NCBI GenBank assembly: GCA_037501455.1
Contig: CM074857.1
Span: 31,578,001 to 31,642,000, forward strand
Source of the DNA: Lantana camara
Lineage: Eukaryota > Streptophyta > Magnoliopsida > Lamiales > Verbenaceae
DNA: 64,000 bases
Direction of reading: 5' to 3'
The notes beneath the pieces were generated by a model. It was given only the letters and a program-made list of their open reading frames with translations, searched no databases and was not told where the DNA came from. The translations under genes and the position numbers were made by a program. Below, piece by piece: positions 9,401 to 21,389 of the stretch. How positions within the stretch are numbered: position 1 is the stretch's first letter; every line of letters begins with the position of its first letter.

Positions 9401-11450
9401 ATGGTGAACACACGAAAGACCCGATAGGAGGAGGACTTGGAGGAGGTCACCAAAGGCAGGCATGACACCAACGCGCCGCTTGGTCCTCCCCCCACTGCTC
9501 CCCCCGTCGTCGGGATCGCTGGCCCAGCGTCAGTGTGATCTTGCCTCAAACAGAGGTTGCTCCAAGGGTCGCCATTACACAGGCTGACCTTGATACCTTC
9601 CTCGACCAATGGCGGGTCGAGATCAAGCAGGCCCAAACCGAGGGCCGAGAGCCAAGACGCCCAGAACTGCCGAGGGCGAGCCCCGCTACAATCCCCAGCC
9701 CAGTGATAGCCAACGTTTTTGGACCCACGACTCAGACTTACGGGTCTGCAGTCCCCTACTACCTCCAGCAGCTCAACGGCGGACCCGCCCAGGTCATATG
9801 GGGCCTTTCCCCCCAAATGGGCGCGGGACAGGTGCAGGTCCAAGGATTCGAGCCTCCGCCGCCGCCCGCGGGAGGAAGCAAACAGGTCCCTTTGGAGGGC
9901 CATGGGGATTCGGATCATCCCAGCCGTGCGAATCAGGGCAAACGAGCGGTCGATGACGACCACGAAGAGTACGATGATTTGCGGAACCGGATACCCACTC
10001 GATCGGCCCGCGACGAGGCGGCAAGGATCGCCGCCGCCCGTCAGGACAACGTCCCGGATTGATATGTCGATCCGCCATAGAGGCGGGTGCAGGACCGCCT
10101 GGGGGATCGAGGATCCGTCATCTCCCAGAGGCAGGTCGATCTGCGTGCTGGGTTGAACCGCCGACCCCTGCACTATCGATCCGATCGGGATGAAGCCTCC
10201 CCATTTTCCGAAGACATTCTCCGCACAACCAACGACGGAGATCGAATCCCCTCAGGATTACCTCTATACAACGGGACGACCGATCCCGAAAAACACGTCA
10301 CTTCTTTTGAGAACCGATTGTTGCTGCACCCCCACCCGCAGCAGATTTGGGCCAAGATATTTGTCACCACTTTAACGGGCCCGGCGCAGGACTGGTTCAT
10401 CCGCCTGCCGCCACGATGCATCCGAACCTACAATCATTTTGTAGATCGGTTCCTTGCTCACTTCTCCTCCATGGCAGGGGAAAAGTTGCCTCCTTCTTAC
10501 CTCATCAACCTCCAACAAGAAAAGGGGGAATCCCTTCGAGACTTCTTCACCCGGTTCTCAAGGGAAGTAGTTCGGGTCGAGGATCCGACGATGGACACTC
10601 TGCTTCCGGTCGTCCATCGAGCGCTACGCAACCGCCTGTGGGCCGATGAGATAGTCAGGGCTGGCCCCAAGAACCTGACCGAAATTCAGGACCTCGCCCA
10701 CGGGTTCATGCGGGTCGAGGAAATAGCGTTAGCTCACGGGCCTGCACCTTTGCCCTCTCCAGAAAGTCATCACTACGGTTCGAGCCCGACCCCATCCCGG
10801 AAGGGGTTCGAGCCCAAAAAATCGAAGGGAAAAGTCGATCTGCCGGCCCATGTCGATCGAAGAAACTATATCCCCCTCAATACAACTGTCCAACAGATCT
10901 TTACGGTCATGGACAAAAAACTCCTGAACAAGCCCAAAACTATCAGAGAAGGCCCCAATGCCCAGAAGTCAGGGAAGTTTTGCGGGTACCACCAGCAATG
11001 GGGCCACACCACTGAAGAATGCAACGCCCTTCGGGACGAGATCGAGAGACTTATCCGAGGAGGGCATCTAAAGGATTTCGTTCGCAAAATAGACCACTAC
11101 TCCGAGAAGGCCGGTCGGAGTCAGGACCCACCCCGGGATCGATCTCGATCTCGATCCCCATCCAGGAGATCCGGGAAGCAGCCCCTCGACAGGACTGAGG
11201 ACAACCCCCCAACCAACGGCACTATCTACATGATTGCCGGGGGGCACGAGGGTGGTGACTCCAACGCTGCAATGAAGAAGAATATCCGGAAGGCGGCTCG
11301 AGAATACAACGGGCCCCGAGAGGAGGTTCTCCAGATCGAGCACAACAAAGAGTGGGAGAGGCAAGAGGTTAGCTTTAGTGAAAATGACAGCCGCTCGGGC
11401 CCACATCGGGAGGGAGAAAAGCCTAGTTGTCCGATAGTGGTGACCTTAGG
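9401..11450 (+). pseudogene. Gypsy-1 gag, decayed
   Basis: Starts at ATG 9401 (MVNTRKT...), the same start as the Gypsy-2 gag. A TAG follows after eight codons, there is a frameshift before 9535, and a stop near 10060, after which the frame stays open to 11538. Recognisable parts are the N-terminal helix DLDTFLDQWRVE, the retrotransposon-gag domain (about 10230-10700), and a variant zinc knuckle CGYHQQWGHTTEEC (10981-11022) in which the second Cys is His, as is common in Tat elements. A basic Arg/Ser tail follows. Gag forms the virus-like particle in which reverse transcription takes place; this copy cannot make it intact. Confidence 0.85.
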
Positions 11451-14400
11451 AGTGGCTAATTACAATGTAACCAAATGCCTTGTTGACAATGGAAGTAGCA
11501 CGAACATTATCCTTTACTCTACAGCTACTTTACCTTAGGATAATGATTTTTAGCCGGCCCGGCCTCATTCAATTCAGAGCCATAATCTCCACATACCGCT
11601 AGAAGTTAAAAAGGCCAACCCCAAGTGGGGTCGGAGAGGTGGAGTGCGACGTCCCGGACAGTTGGGCATGTTATGCAATCACCCTCAAGGAGCCGAAGGA
11701 CAAGGAGAAGGATGCGAGTGAGTGCCTCGATCTCCAGACCTATGCGAGTTCGGAGCTCGACCTCGCGGCGCCAAAGACAGAAGCCGAAGGTTCACGCTTG
11801 GCTCAAAAGAGGAAAGCAGTAGGTCGGATCGAACCATCCGACTCATTGAAACACATACCCTTAGACCCGAATGATAGCAACAAGTCAACAAAGATCGGGG
11901 CAAACATGAACCCCCAGCACGAGATGATGATGATTGAATTCCTCCAAGAAAATGCCGATGTGTTCGCATGGACTGCGAAGGACCTCGTCGGGATCGACCC
12001 GAAGGTGATCTACCACCGCCTCGGTCTCGATCCGACCCACAGACCCATAAAACAAAAGCTGAGGACCCAAAGCAAAGAACGGAATGAGATCATCGAGGCT
12101 GAGGTCAACAAATTGCTCAACGCGGGTTATGTGACCCCGGCCCAATACGTTGACTGGTTATGTAACGTAGTCCTGGTACAGAAGACAGGTGGTAAATGGA
12201 GGGTGTGTAACGATTTTACAGATCTAAATAAGGCGTGCCCGAAGGATCCATACCAGCTTCCCCGGATCGATCAGCTCGTCGACTCGATAGCTGGTTGTGA
12301 GATGCTGAGCATGATGGACGCATTTCAGGGATATTACCAGATCTCCATGGCACCCGAAGATCGACCCCACACAGCTTTCATAACTGTCAAGGGCATCTAT
12401 TGTTTTAAGGTGATGCCATTCGGTCTCAAGAACGCCAGAGCGACCTACCTGAGGCTGGTAAACAAGATGTTCAAGGAGGAGATCGGCTAGACGATGGAAG
12501 TCTATGTAGACGATATGATCGTGAAGAGCAAACAGGCATGTGATCATCTCGGCCACCTGGGTCGAGTGTTTGAAATCCTCAAAAGGTACGACATGAAGCT
12601 TAACCCGGACAAACGCACTTTTGGGGTCAAAGGGGGAAAATTCCTCGGATATATGGCTAGTCAATGGGGGATCGAAGCGAACCCGGCTAAGATCAAGGCA
12701 ATCCAGGTCATACCTCGACCCGACTGCATAAGCCAAGTCCAATCTTTGGTCGGTCGGATCATTTCCCTAAATCGGTTCATATCCCGATCATCCGAACGGA
12801 ACCTACCTTTCTTCAAAATACTACGAAACTTAAAAAAGTTCGAATGGAATGAGGAGTGTGATAGAGCCTTTGAACAACTTAAAGAGTACTTGGCATCTCC
12901 ACCGTTGTTGGCTAAGCCCAACGAAGGGGAGACCTTGTACCTCTATCTCTCCTTTTCCAACGAAACTTTTAGTTCGGTCCTCGTCGCGATTAGGGATCGA
13001 AAACACATGCCCATCTATTATCTGAGCAAAATCTTGCATGGGGCGGAGCGAAACTACCTTGAGAACGAGAAGTTTGTCTTCGCGCTGACACATGCGGCTA
13101 AAAAATTACGACCCTATTTCCAGATGCCCCCGATCCCTTGAGTTGGACAATGTACGTTGATGGCTCATCGACCTCCAAAGGGGGAGGGGTGGGGATATCA
13201 TTAGTCAGTTCGGGTGGTACACAGTTCGATTTTTCCGTCCGCCTCGACTTCAAGGCCACTAACAACGAAGCAGAATACGAGGCACTCATCGCGGGACTAA
13301 AGTTCGCTTCGGAGCATCGGGTCGACAGATTGGCGGTCGTGACCGACTCCCAGCTCGTCGCGGGTCAGGTCAACGGCACGTATGAAGCAAGGAAAGAATC
13401 GATGGCGGATTATCTCAAGATGGTTAAAGAGTTGGCCTCAAAATTCAAAGAATTTCGGATCGAGCAAGTCCCCCGTGAAGAAAACGCGCGAGCGGACGCG
13501 CTATCCAAACTCGCGAATGGCCTCCAGGACACCCGGGATGGGACCATTTCGTTTCACGTCTCACCCGATCGAATCATCGATGCGGATCGGATCGATATCG
13601 CGGCGATCGACCCGGAGGAGCCGTGTTGGATGGATAGTTTAGTTTCCTACCTGAAGGACAGAACGTTACCCCAAAACCGCTTAGAAGCAAGGCGGATGAA
13701 ATATCGCTCGTTGCTGTACCTACTGGACCACGAAGGGAGATTGTTCAAAAAATCATTCACAGGTCCGCCGCTGAGGTACCTCCGCCCAAACCAAGCCAAA
13801 GATGTCCTGGAAGAAATCCACGAAGGGAATTGCGGTAACCATTCAGGGGGTCGAGCCCTAGCCCGCAAAGTCTTAAGAAGTGGATATTTCTGGCCGACCC
13901 TAGTCCGAGACACAAAGTTGCACTCGATGAAATGCCCCAAGTGCCAAAAGCACGGCAACCTCATACACACACACCCCGCAACCATGATCGCGATCGATGT
14001 CTTATGGCCCTTCGATCAATGGGGGATCGACATTATTGGACCTTTCCCCCTGGCCCCTCGGCAAAAACGGTTCGACATAGTGGCCGTCGAGTACTTCTCT
14101 AAGTGGGTCGAAGCCGAAGCAGTCCTGAAGATAACTGATGCGGTGATAAGAAATTTTCTTTGGAAGAGTATAATCTGTCGCTTCGGGGTCCCGAGGGTCC
14201 TCATCTGTGACAATGGGCCTCAGTTCCGAAGCGAGAACACCAAAAGCTACTGTCGAGACATCGGGATCGACCTCAAGTTCACCACTGTCGGCCACCCTCA
14301 AACAAATGGCCAAGCTGAAGTCACCAACAGGATCATCATTCAAAATTTGAAGACCCGTCTCGATGCCAAGCTGGGAGCATGGGCAGACGAGCTCGACGGG

Positions 14401-14855
14401 GTCCTCTGGGCTTATCGAACTACCCCCAGAACGGCAACGGGCCAAACCCGTATTCTTTGATGTACGGGTCGGAGGCGGTGATCCCATCGGAGTTACTACA
14501 TGAAACAGCCCGCGTCAGTCAGTACCAGCTCGATAGGAATAACGAAAATCGATCCGATGACTTGGATCTGATTGAGGAAAAGCGGGAGCGCGCGTACCAG
14601 AAGATTAAACAGTACAAGGCTGCCGCAACCCGATCGTACAACAAGCACGTCAGGCCCCGTGCATTCCAGATCGGGGATCTAGTGCTGAAGAAGGTAGAGG
14701 TCCTCCAACATGTGGGAAAACTCGAACCCAATTGGGAAGGTCCCTATCGAGTTACAAAAGTAGGCAAAAGCATGGCATACAAGCTCGAAGATATGACCGG
14801 CGCACCACTACCAAGACCTTGGAACGCGCACAATCTGAAGAAGTTTTATGTTTGA
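11451..14855 (+). pseudogene. Gypsy-1 pol (protease, RT, RNase H, aRNase H, integrase), decayed
   Basis: Protease begins with CLVDNGSST (11478-11504) but loses about 80 codons at 11535 relative to Gypsy-2. RT runs from about 11980 to 12760, with the YVDD box at 12506-12517 just after a nonsense TAG (12488-12490). The first RNase H is cut by a deletion near 13123. A second, archaeal-like RNase H starts at 13144 (YVDGSSTSKGGG). Integrase has an HHCC finger (13820-13960), the D...D...E catalytic residues (GIDIIG near 14025, CDNGPQF near 14208, GQAEVTNR near 14312), and a C-terminal part after a frameshift near 14440, ending at 14855. Deletions, stops and frameshifts make it inactive. Confidence 0.88.
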
Positions 14856-15459
14856 AAAGCTTATCTTGAAAAGTTTTATGTTTGAAAAGGCTTATCTTGT
14901 ATAGTTAACCGAACCGGAGCCCATTCAAAGCCCGGTCCCGAACCTATCTTCGGATCGATTTCGATCCGTCCAATAAAATTCGATAATCATCTTTACACCT
15001 TATGTATTAGTTATGCATCCCATCCACGATCATGCTATCTGGAGGGAGTTACCACATTTGTTGTAAATCCTTTGGTTACTCTCTCGAAATTGCAAATCTA
15101 AGTCCAACGAGGTCGTCCAACGACCCGACGAGACCGGGATAAACAACGAACAACCCTTTAGGCGGGGGAGTCCAAACTCGAGACCCGTACGAGTAGGGAT
15201 CAAACTTGACCCCTTCAGCCCAATAGGATCGAAATCAATCCCACCCAATACAAAGGGATCGAACCCGATCCCTTAGGCCAGATGGGATCGAACTCGATCC
15301 GTTAGGCCAAGTGGGATCGAATTCGAACCCCCACTACACCAGGGGATCGGACATGATCCACCGTACCATACATGAAATCCAGAGAATATTGCGATGAAAA
15401 GTAAAACCAAGAAAATAAAGCAACGCGGAGTTCATGCGGCGACACCCCCAACCGCTGGG
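14856..15459. repeat. Gypsy-1 spacer between pol and the antisense gene, with degenerate GGATCGA repeats
   Basis: No coding sequence. Around 15185-15360 a unit of about 33 bp of the form GGGATCGAAC-CGATCC-TTAGGCC is repeated imperfectly four to five times. It resembles the repeats in the U3 part of the same element's LTR. A short duplication of AAGTTTTATGTTTGAAAAG occurs at 14840-14890. Confidence 0.6.
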
Positions 15460-18377
15460 TTAAATGAAAATTGTCTTAAAAATACATGAAGAAATCAAGG
15501 CTGAGAAGGAGAGGAGCCCGAGGAGCCCGTATGACCAGAGGATTTTTTTTCGACTGCGTCGGCTCGACCGTAGGAAGCTCTCGATGTCGACCGGAGGAGG
15601 AAGTTCATAAACGAGGTCCCTCTTATCCCTCTTAGCGAAGGACATGTCGACGGCGAACCCATACTTGTGGTGACGCCAATCGATGTCCACTGGAGGTTCG
15701 GCGTCTTCGTCTACCGGATCGGGATACGGATCGGGTTTGTCGAGGCCAATGAGAGACTCGTTGAAGGACACGGGAATGAGGTCCTGGGCTTTAATCTGAA
15801 TACGCGCGATCCTGAAGCCGGCCTCCAAGTCGATCGCAGCCATGATTGTGTTCGCCTCGTCGAAGGCAGACCCCTCCATAAACTCGCGCACCGCGTACTG
15901 CTCGATCGCGGTCTTGGCCTTCCGAAAAGACTCAATCATAGCGTCGATCCACCAACGCGGCCGCTCGACCCGCGTCCCAGCCCTCGGCCTTCGCCTGTTG
16001 AACTTTTTCATTGGTTTCGACCCGGATCGCATTGAGTTCGGCTGTATGGGTCGTCTCCATGGTCTCGATCCGCTCGAAAGCGCCCTGCAACTCCGCTGCG
16101 CGCGATTGGGCCTCTTCCTCCCTAAGGCTCTGCAACTCTTCGAGCTGTCCCTGGAGCTTGGCTAACTTCTTCGCCTTGGCCGACTTCAGCATGGCCTTAG
16201 CAGCCCTATACTTCTCCTTGTACCTCATCATCTCCTCTTGATAAACTTCCGTCTTTTGGGACAAGCTGATGGCAGTGGGAAGAATATCCTGTTCATTAAT
16301 GCGAGAATCGTCATGGTCTGGGGAAACAAGAATATACATAATGAAACGATCCGACGCTAACGGATCGATCACGACCCGACGGGTACGGGGTCGATCTCGA
16401 TCCGATAATGATGAAAGAAAAAACGAAAGAAGTATGAGGTAAAAGCATGTACGCTGAAGATGGCCTTGCTAAGCTTGAACCTCTGGTGATCGATGGGCTC
16501 TTTATGAAGCACCCGTTGCTCGTCGATCACACAACCGGTGTTGAATAGCGAAGACAACAAGCTGATGTCGGGCCTACCAACGCCAAGATTACGGGTCGAT
16601 CCATCCTCTCGAAGCCTCTTGAGTTCGCCAGGCCATTGGGGTGGGTGAGTCTGTTTGAAATTCAACAACTTACCTTCCAGGTCCGATCTGCTGGAATCCC
16701 CCTCGATTTCAACCCCCACTTCTTCCACAGGCACCTTCTTCTTCCTTTTACGCAAGCGCCTGTTGGGCGCTTGCTGTTCCTCCTGAGGAAGAGTCAGATC
16801 ATAAAGATTAGCGTCGAGGTCGAAATAAAGATCTAAGTGGTCCAAATTAATTACTTGATCGGGGTCCTCAGGATCGGGCTCAACCGCATCCGATGCCTGC
16901 CCCTGCTCCTGGACTTCTTCCATGACTTGACCTTGGGGTTGGCGATTCGAGGGGGCCCGTCGACAGGGCTGTTGGGCCGAGGTTTGAGCCTCCGGTAGAG
17001 CTTCATGGATCGCAGCTGTCACGTGATCGACCCTCTCCCCGTTCAGTCTGCGGAATCGATTCGCCCTTTTTTCAGCTTCATATTCTTCCTGACCCTCTCC
17101 ACGCGACTCATGGCTAAGATGTGCAAACCTGCAAACACGGATCGATTAGTACCTGAAAGAAGAGTGCAGAATGTATACATAAAGAAACCATCTAAATCGA
17201 TCCGTCACCAACGGATTGATGACGATCCGACGCATACGGATCGAATCACGATCCGGTAAACAAAAAAAAAAACTCGATCCCAAAAAGGGGATCGAACCCG
17301 ATCCCAATGTCCCGATCGACAAAACAGGCGAAGGGTAGGGCGCATAACCCGATCGGGCGGGTCCGGCCTGAGGCGGAGGCTCACCAAAGTGGAAATTGCG
17401 TAACCTCGTCCCAGAACCAAACCCGCCTCGACCAAGTGTCCCATCCTCGTCAAGTAGTCGGGCTCGAGTGAGCCCAGGTTGGTCAAGAGCTGGAAAATTC
17501 GATTTTTGTGTAGCCAGGCGCTTTTCCTCGTTGGAAGTTTTTTGGGCTCTTTAGTAGTCCACGTCGAACGAAAGGGAAGGGACATTGAGCAGTCGATAAA
17601 GAAAAACCTCTCCTTCCAACCCATCCCATGAGAGCTGACCGGGATATCCACGAGCTTCCGACCTTGCCTAGCCTGGAGATAGTAGTAACCGGCCCCGGAC
17701 TTGGGAGAGTTAACAAGGAGGAAAAACTCCCCGAAGTCCTCGAACCGAGACTCGAACCCCAAACACTTGAGGATAATGACCGCGCTGTACATCAAAGCGA
17801 AGGAGTTCGGCACGAGTTGAGCCGGGCATAGATTCACCCGATCGAGAAATGTCGATACAAGAGGGTGGGTCGAAAATCGAAAACCGTGCTTCATCGTCGC
17901 ATGGTAAAGACCAAAAGCATACTTGGACTGTGGGGCCCCTACCGTCTCCCCATCGAAGGCCAACCGAGCCATGACACCCTCGGGCATCCCACTACACCAA
18001 TTGCAAACTTCTCGAAATTCTTTGTCCGACAACGTCGACGCTCTCCAGGCGACGTCGGATAGAGTTCGGTAGACATACTCGGATCGACCCCGGGGTTGGC
18101 TGGAAGTACACGCCTCCCGCTCCTCTTCCTCTTCCTCTTCCTCGTCTCCCTCCGCCTCCTCGATCCGGCGTTGGCATCTCGAGGTCGAAGCTTGGCCACG
18201 GTTTGCCCGAAATTCTCGAACCCGGATCTCGTCGGAAGAATCGAAAAATGACCCGAAATCCATGTTGGGCAACGGCGGAACGCCGCCTGACGAACCGGAG
18301 TAACCTGCGGAGGGGGTGAACGGCTCCTCCACCTCGCTCTCATCGGAAACCACACACATATACGGCCATCTTGACAT
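15460..18377 (-). pseudogene. antisense gene of Gypsy-1 (Tat extra ORF), spliced form decayed
   Basis: A multi-exon gene opposite to gag-pol, homologous to the intact gene 35095-37740 of Gypsy-2. Exon 1 (18377 down to about 17385) encodes an acidic N-terminus and the plant 'putative gypsy-type transposon' domain (VYRTLSDV..., YAFGLYHATMKHGFRF, ...MGWKERFFFID). Its donor lies at TTTG|GTGAGC (17385/17384). Exon 2 covers 17022-16420 (VINLDHLDLYFD). The acceptor of exon 3 is CAG|GATATT at 16288, leading into a coiled coil and a conserved C-terminal block (YAVREFMEG). A frameshift near the end of exon 1 and another near 15950 break it. The function of this protein family is unknown; the two copies align along their whole length. 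Confidence 0.75.
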
Positions 18378-18525
18378 TTCTCTCTTGCTAAGAAGGAAAA
18401 AAGGGATCGAAGAGTTGACAAAATTACCTCTCTCTCTCTCTTCGCCTTGGGACGAACTCTTGACGCTCTTGGAGAAGGGATCGAAATATTTGGCAAGAAG
18501 GTGTGAAATGAGGAGGGGGGTGCCC

Positions 18526-18780
18526 TCTTATTTATAGGAGAGGAAAAGTGACCCCTTGAAGTACGCAACTTGGCCACTATTGCGCCTAGAAGACCGAGCC
18601 ATCTTCTCCCCTCGAAGCGCGAAACGAAGTCGCTTTTATGCCTAGAGGACCGCGTTATTTTTCCTCGAAGCGTGAAACGATGTCATTATTACACACGGAA
18701 GACCGCGCGGCTCTTCCTCAAGGTGCGAAACGGTGCTGATATTATTGCCTCAAAGACCGAACTCGACGTATCGGGACGCG
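18526..18780 (-). promoter_or_regulatory. antisense promoter of Gypsy-1 with four tandem repeats
   Basis: On the minus strand a TATA box CTATAAATAAGA (18526-18537) lies about 150 bases before the ATG at 18377, the same spacing as in Gypsy-2. Just upstream of it, 18555-18767 holds four degenerate units of about 53-56 bp, each with a CGAAGCGTGAAACG-like core. Their place suggests upstream promoter elements; that role is an inference. Confidence 0.55.
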
Positions 18781-18830
18781 AAGGCTATCATCGAATCGAT
18801 AAAAATTACCCACGCGAAAATTCACGCCGG

Positions 18831-18846
18831 TAATTTGGGGGGCCTC
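18831..18846 (+). other. Gypsy-1 polypurine tract
   Basis: TAATTTGGGGGGCCTC abuts the 3' LTR start TGATATGG. The identical string abuts the Gypsy-2 LTR on the other strand (34715-34730). Confidence 0.8.
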
Positions 18847-19914
18847 TGATATGGCATAAAATGGCCGAGCCACGTGGTACGGTTTAAAGAAAGCCACTTG
18901 GACATCTCGCCACCTCAAGCGGACCCAGGTCCCAACGCCTAACGGAGCCAACGGATCGAACCCGACCACGCGTCTAACGGATCGAGTTCGATCCGATCGC
19001 CACCACTCAATCCGATCCCCTTGCCTCAAGGGATCGAGTTCGACCCCTTACCGCCAATCGGATCGATCCGATCCCTTTACCGCCGGATTAATCCGACCCC
19101 TTGCGCCATGGATCGATCCGATCTCTTTACCCCCAAAGCGGATCGATCTCGATCCGTTCGCTTCTAATCGGGTCGATCCAATCCCTTTGCCTCAAGGGAT
19201 CGGCTTCGATCCCGTTTGCTGCAACGGATCGCACTTGATCCCGTCCTTATTCCCACACGGGAACCACGTATGAAGCGTCCTTATCCCGCACAAGGGTTGA
19301 GGTCGGACTCGACCCCACTAACGGGTTCCCTATCACGGACATCCTTTATCACGATTTGCTTGATCTCGATCTCGCGGATCGTGATCCTATGCCACCTGGC
19401 AACAGAATGCCATAAAGCATCTTTGTCGGGACACGTGTAACTCCCCTATTCACCACGGCTAGACGCGCTACAGTGCATTTAATGGTCCCGGTACATGCCT
19501 ACGCCAAAAAGGGAAACGAAGTACACACGACCTCAAGGCACCCGCTCAGGCGTCCGACAAACGAACTGATCGACTGCAGAGCATTTAATGCATAGTGCGT
19601 ACAGGTGCATGCACTACTGTGTTAAATGCTCCTGACTATAAATACCCAAGTCTAGAACAGTGTTTGGAAAGCAATTAAGAGCATTTATTTCGCTTCTCTA
19701 ACATTTATTTCTCTCTCTAAGAATCTCCCACTGACTTGAGCGTCGGAGTGCCAAACTTGGGTCCAACCCCAAGTCCCCAATTTGGCCTTTGAGCTCACGT
19801 TTGTTTAAGTGTTTTCAGATCGATTAAAGAGCCCACGTTACAAATTCTTGACTGATTGACCCGAGATTGCCATCTAGACCTCCCACTTAGCTAAACCATT
19901 TTCGGGCAGGATCA
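18847..19914 (+). repeat. Gypsy-1 3' LTR
   Basis: 1068 bp, TGATATGG...GGATCA, followed by the GTATA duplication at 19915-19919. TATA box at 19636-19644. It has no MITE, and differs from the 5' LTR by scattered substitutions and small indels, including an extra block near 18990-19035. Confidence 0.93.
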
Positions 19915-20296
19915 GTATATATTGGTCAGGTATTTTAGACCATCTTCCTTTTTTATTTGGAATATATCCCTTTTTAAAATTATATTGTATACTAGTATTT
20001 TTTAGAGGATTAGTATATTTATCTTCTTGATAAGTTTCCCATTTAACTTCTTCTTCCTTATTTGTATTACTTGCTTCTGGGATATCTTTCTTATCTTTTT
20101 CTTGTTTTAAACCGTGTTCCATTCCTAACACATCGTCTTCTGATAATTCATATCCATATATCACTTCTTCATTTTCTACTTCTGGTTTTATAGCTTCTAA
20201 TGTATGAGTTTGTTTATTTTCTTCATCAACTATTTTTAATGATTCTAGTAAATTGTTTAATTCTGTAATTTTTTCTTCTAAATTAAAAGTTTCCAT
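19915..20296 (-). pseudogene. caulimovirid coat protein, N-terminal block
   Basis: Starts at ATG 20296, overlapping the stop of the preceding gene by one base (TAATG). It encodes an acidic, Glu/Lys-rich N-terminal arm typical of caulimovirus coat precursors, then a basic stretch just before the Gypsy-1 insertion. Reading on at 6355 keeps the same frame across the insertion when one copy of the 5-bp duplication is removed, which shows that both blocks are one gene. No stop lies in this block. The frame that continues into the LTR to 19874 is an artefact of the insertion. Confidence 0.75.
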
Positions 20297-20862
20297 TATA
20301 ATCGTGGAGCTTCTATTTGAAAAGGTTTAAGATTTCTGTTTCCAAAATATATTTCTAGATCAGCAATAGTTATATGTCTAGAATATTCTTTTCGTATAAT
20401 TACCTGTTTGAGTTGTTTTAGTAATTCTTGACAGTTTGACATAGGAAGTATTATTTGTTTTTCTTCAGATGTACCAATTTGGTTTTCCACTTGTTTTCCT
20501 TTAATTTCTCGTAGAAGTTTATCTAAAATTTCTTGAGTATTATCTATTTCATTTATAACATTTTGTTTTTTATCTAAAAGAATTTGTTGTAACATATCTA
20601 TAATGGTGTTTAATTGTGGGTTTGTAGTAGTGTGAAACAAATGTGGATATTCTCCCCCCTCCTGATGACAAGAGAAAATGTTTTGATCAATTTTATAATA
20701 TGATTCTATTTGTTGATTATTATTGATGTTTGTAATAGTATTTTCAAGTTGAGACATCTTTTCGTTAGTATGTGTTAGTTGTTCTGATAATGTTTTTACT
20801 GTATTATTTAAAGAATTTATCTGTTGATTTAATGTTTCTACAAAATTTTGTAATTCATTCAT
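20296..20862 (-). CDS. caulimovirid virion-associated-like coiled-coil protein
   Basis: 188 residues from ATG 20862. The first 50 residues form a strong heptad pattern (LNQQINSLNNTVKTLSEQL...), and further helical segments follow. The position directly before the coat gene, the coiled coil and the size all fit the virion-associated / transmission-helper proteins (P3 or P2) of caulimoviruses, but no diagnostic motif lets me choose. The frame is open throughout. It overlaps the preceding small ORF by ATGA at 20859-20862 and the coat gene by one base, as in polycistronic pararetroviral RNAs. Confidence 0.6.
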   Translation of the reverse strand: MNELQNFVETLNQQINSLNNTVKTLSEQLTHTNEKMSQLENTITNINNNQQIESYYKIDQNIFSCHQEGGEYPHLFHTTTNPQLNTIIDMLQQILLDKKQNVINEIDNTQEILDKLLREIKGKQVENQIGTSEEKQIILPMSNCQELLKQLKQVIIRKEYSRHITIADLEIYFGNRNLKPFQIEAPRL

Positions 20863-20933
20863 GCTGATGAAAGTATATTTAATTTAGTTATTTGTTCGCG
20901 ACACAATTTTATTACTTTTTTATTTTCATCCAT
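20859..20933 (-). CDS. very short viral ORF (24 codons)
   Basis: ATG at 20933, TGA at 20859-20861 overlapping the next ATG (20860-20862). It starts three bases after the stop of the upstream ORF, so it fills the gap exactly. It may be a real small ORF or a leader-like spacer in the polycistronic RNA; no homology is recognised. Confidence 0.35.
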   Translation of the reverse strand: MDENKKVIKLCREQITKLNILSSA

Positions 20934-20936
20934 TAA

Positions 20937-21185
20937 TTATGGTATTCCGTGTTCAGATCTTTTTATGAGTTTAATATATTCTTCTAGTCTTGAAATAGTG
21001 GTAGGAATGTGTATTCTATTTTTTACAAGATTTTCTTCACTCTGTCTCATGCTTTGAATAATTTTTTCTTGCATTTCATAATCTGCTGGATTAGTCGTTT
21101 TATTTAATATATCTATTTTTTGTTTAATTATTCCACGTATTAGTCGTATTTCTTGACGTTTTAATTGTTTTTGATATTGATCCAT
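20937..21185 (-). CDS. small viral ORF, 82 residues, function unknown
   Basis: A Lys/Gln/Ile-rich, mostly helical protein from ATG 21185. Its start lies two bases after the stop (21188-21190) of the preceding ORF. I recognise no family. The chain of small, tightly packed or overlapping ORFs between the movement gene and the coat gene resembles ORFs Ib, Ic and II of soymoviruses by position only. Confidence 0.5.
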   Translation of the reverse strand: MDQYQKQLKRQEIRLIRGIIKQKIDILNKTTNPADYEMQEKIIQSMRQSEENLVKNRIHIPTTISRLEEYIKLIKRSEHGIP

Positions 21186-21187
21186 AT

Positions 21188-21388
21188 TTATCCATTCATT
21201 TCCCGTTGATATATTTTTTCTATTAATTTTGTATTTATTATATCAATTTGTTTAGCATTGTCTGTTATATTTTTTATTTCGTTGGGATATATAAAAATCT
21301 ATTTCATAATAGAATCGTATTTTGTTGCAACTTCTAATTTCTTTCCCAATTTTCTCATATCGGTTTTGATTTCTCTTTGTTTATTCAT
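21188..21388 (-). pseudogene. small viral ORF with one internal stop
   Basis: A frame of 66 codons from ATG 21388 to TAA 21188-21190, broken by TAG at 21299-21301 (codon 30). Rich in Lys, Ile and Asn. It fits exactly between its neighbours, starting one base after the stop of the ORF 21390-21572 and ending two bases before the ATG at 21185, which is why I take it for a gene despite the stop. No homology recognised. Confidence 0.4.
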
Positions 21389-21389
21389 T

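Larger units (their letters stand above)
6356..19914 (+). mobile_element. Gypsy-1: Tat-lineage Ty3/gypsy LTR retrotransposon inserted in the viral coat gene
   Basis: A complete but decayed element with LTRs at 6356-9321 (enlarged by a MITE) and 18847-19914. It is flanked by a perfect 5-bp target duplication GTATA (6351-6355 and 19915-19919). Order: LTR, primer site, gag, protease, RT, RNase H, second RNase H, integrase, then an antisense gene, polypurine tract and LTR. The dual RNase H and the extra antisense ORF before the 3' LTR are marks of the plant Tat lineage. Its LTRs differ at many positions and indels, so it is clearly older than Gypsy-2. Confidence 0.92.

Noticed and set aside
9358..10173. 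271-residue minus-strand frame opposite Gypsy-1 gag
   Set aside because: GC-rich shadow frame of gag; it has no counterpart domain and is unrelated to the true antisense gene near the 3' LTR.
18555..18767. CRISPR-like regular spacing of repeats
   Set aside because: The units are degenerate and contiguous, without spacers, inside a plant retrotransposon.
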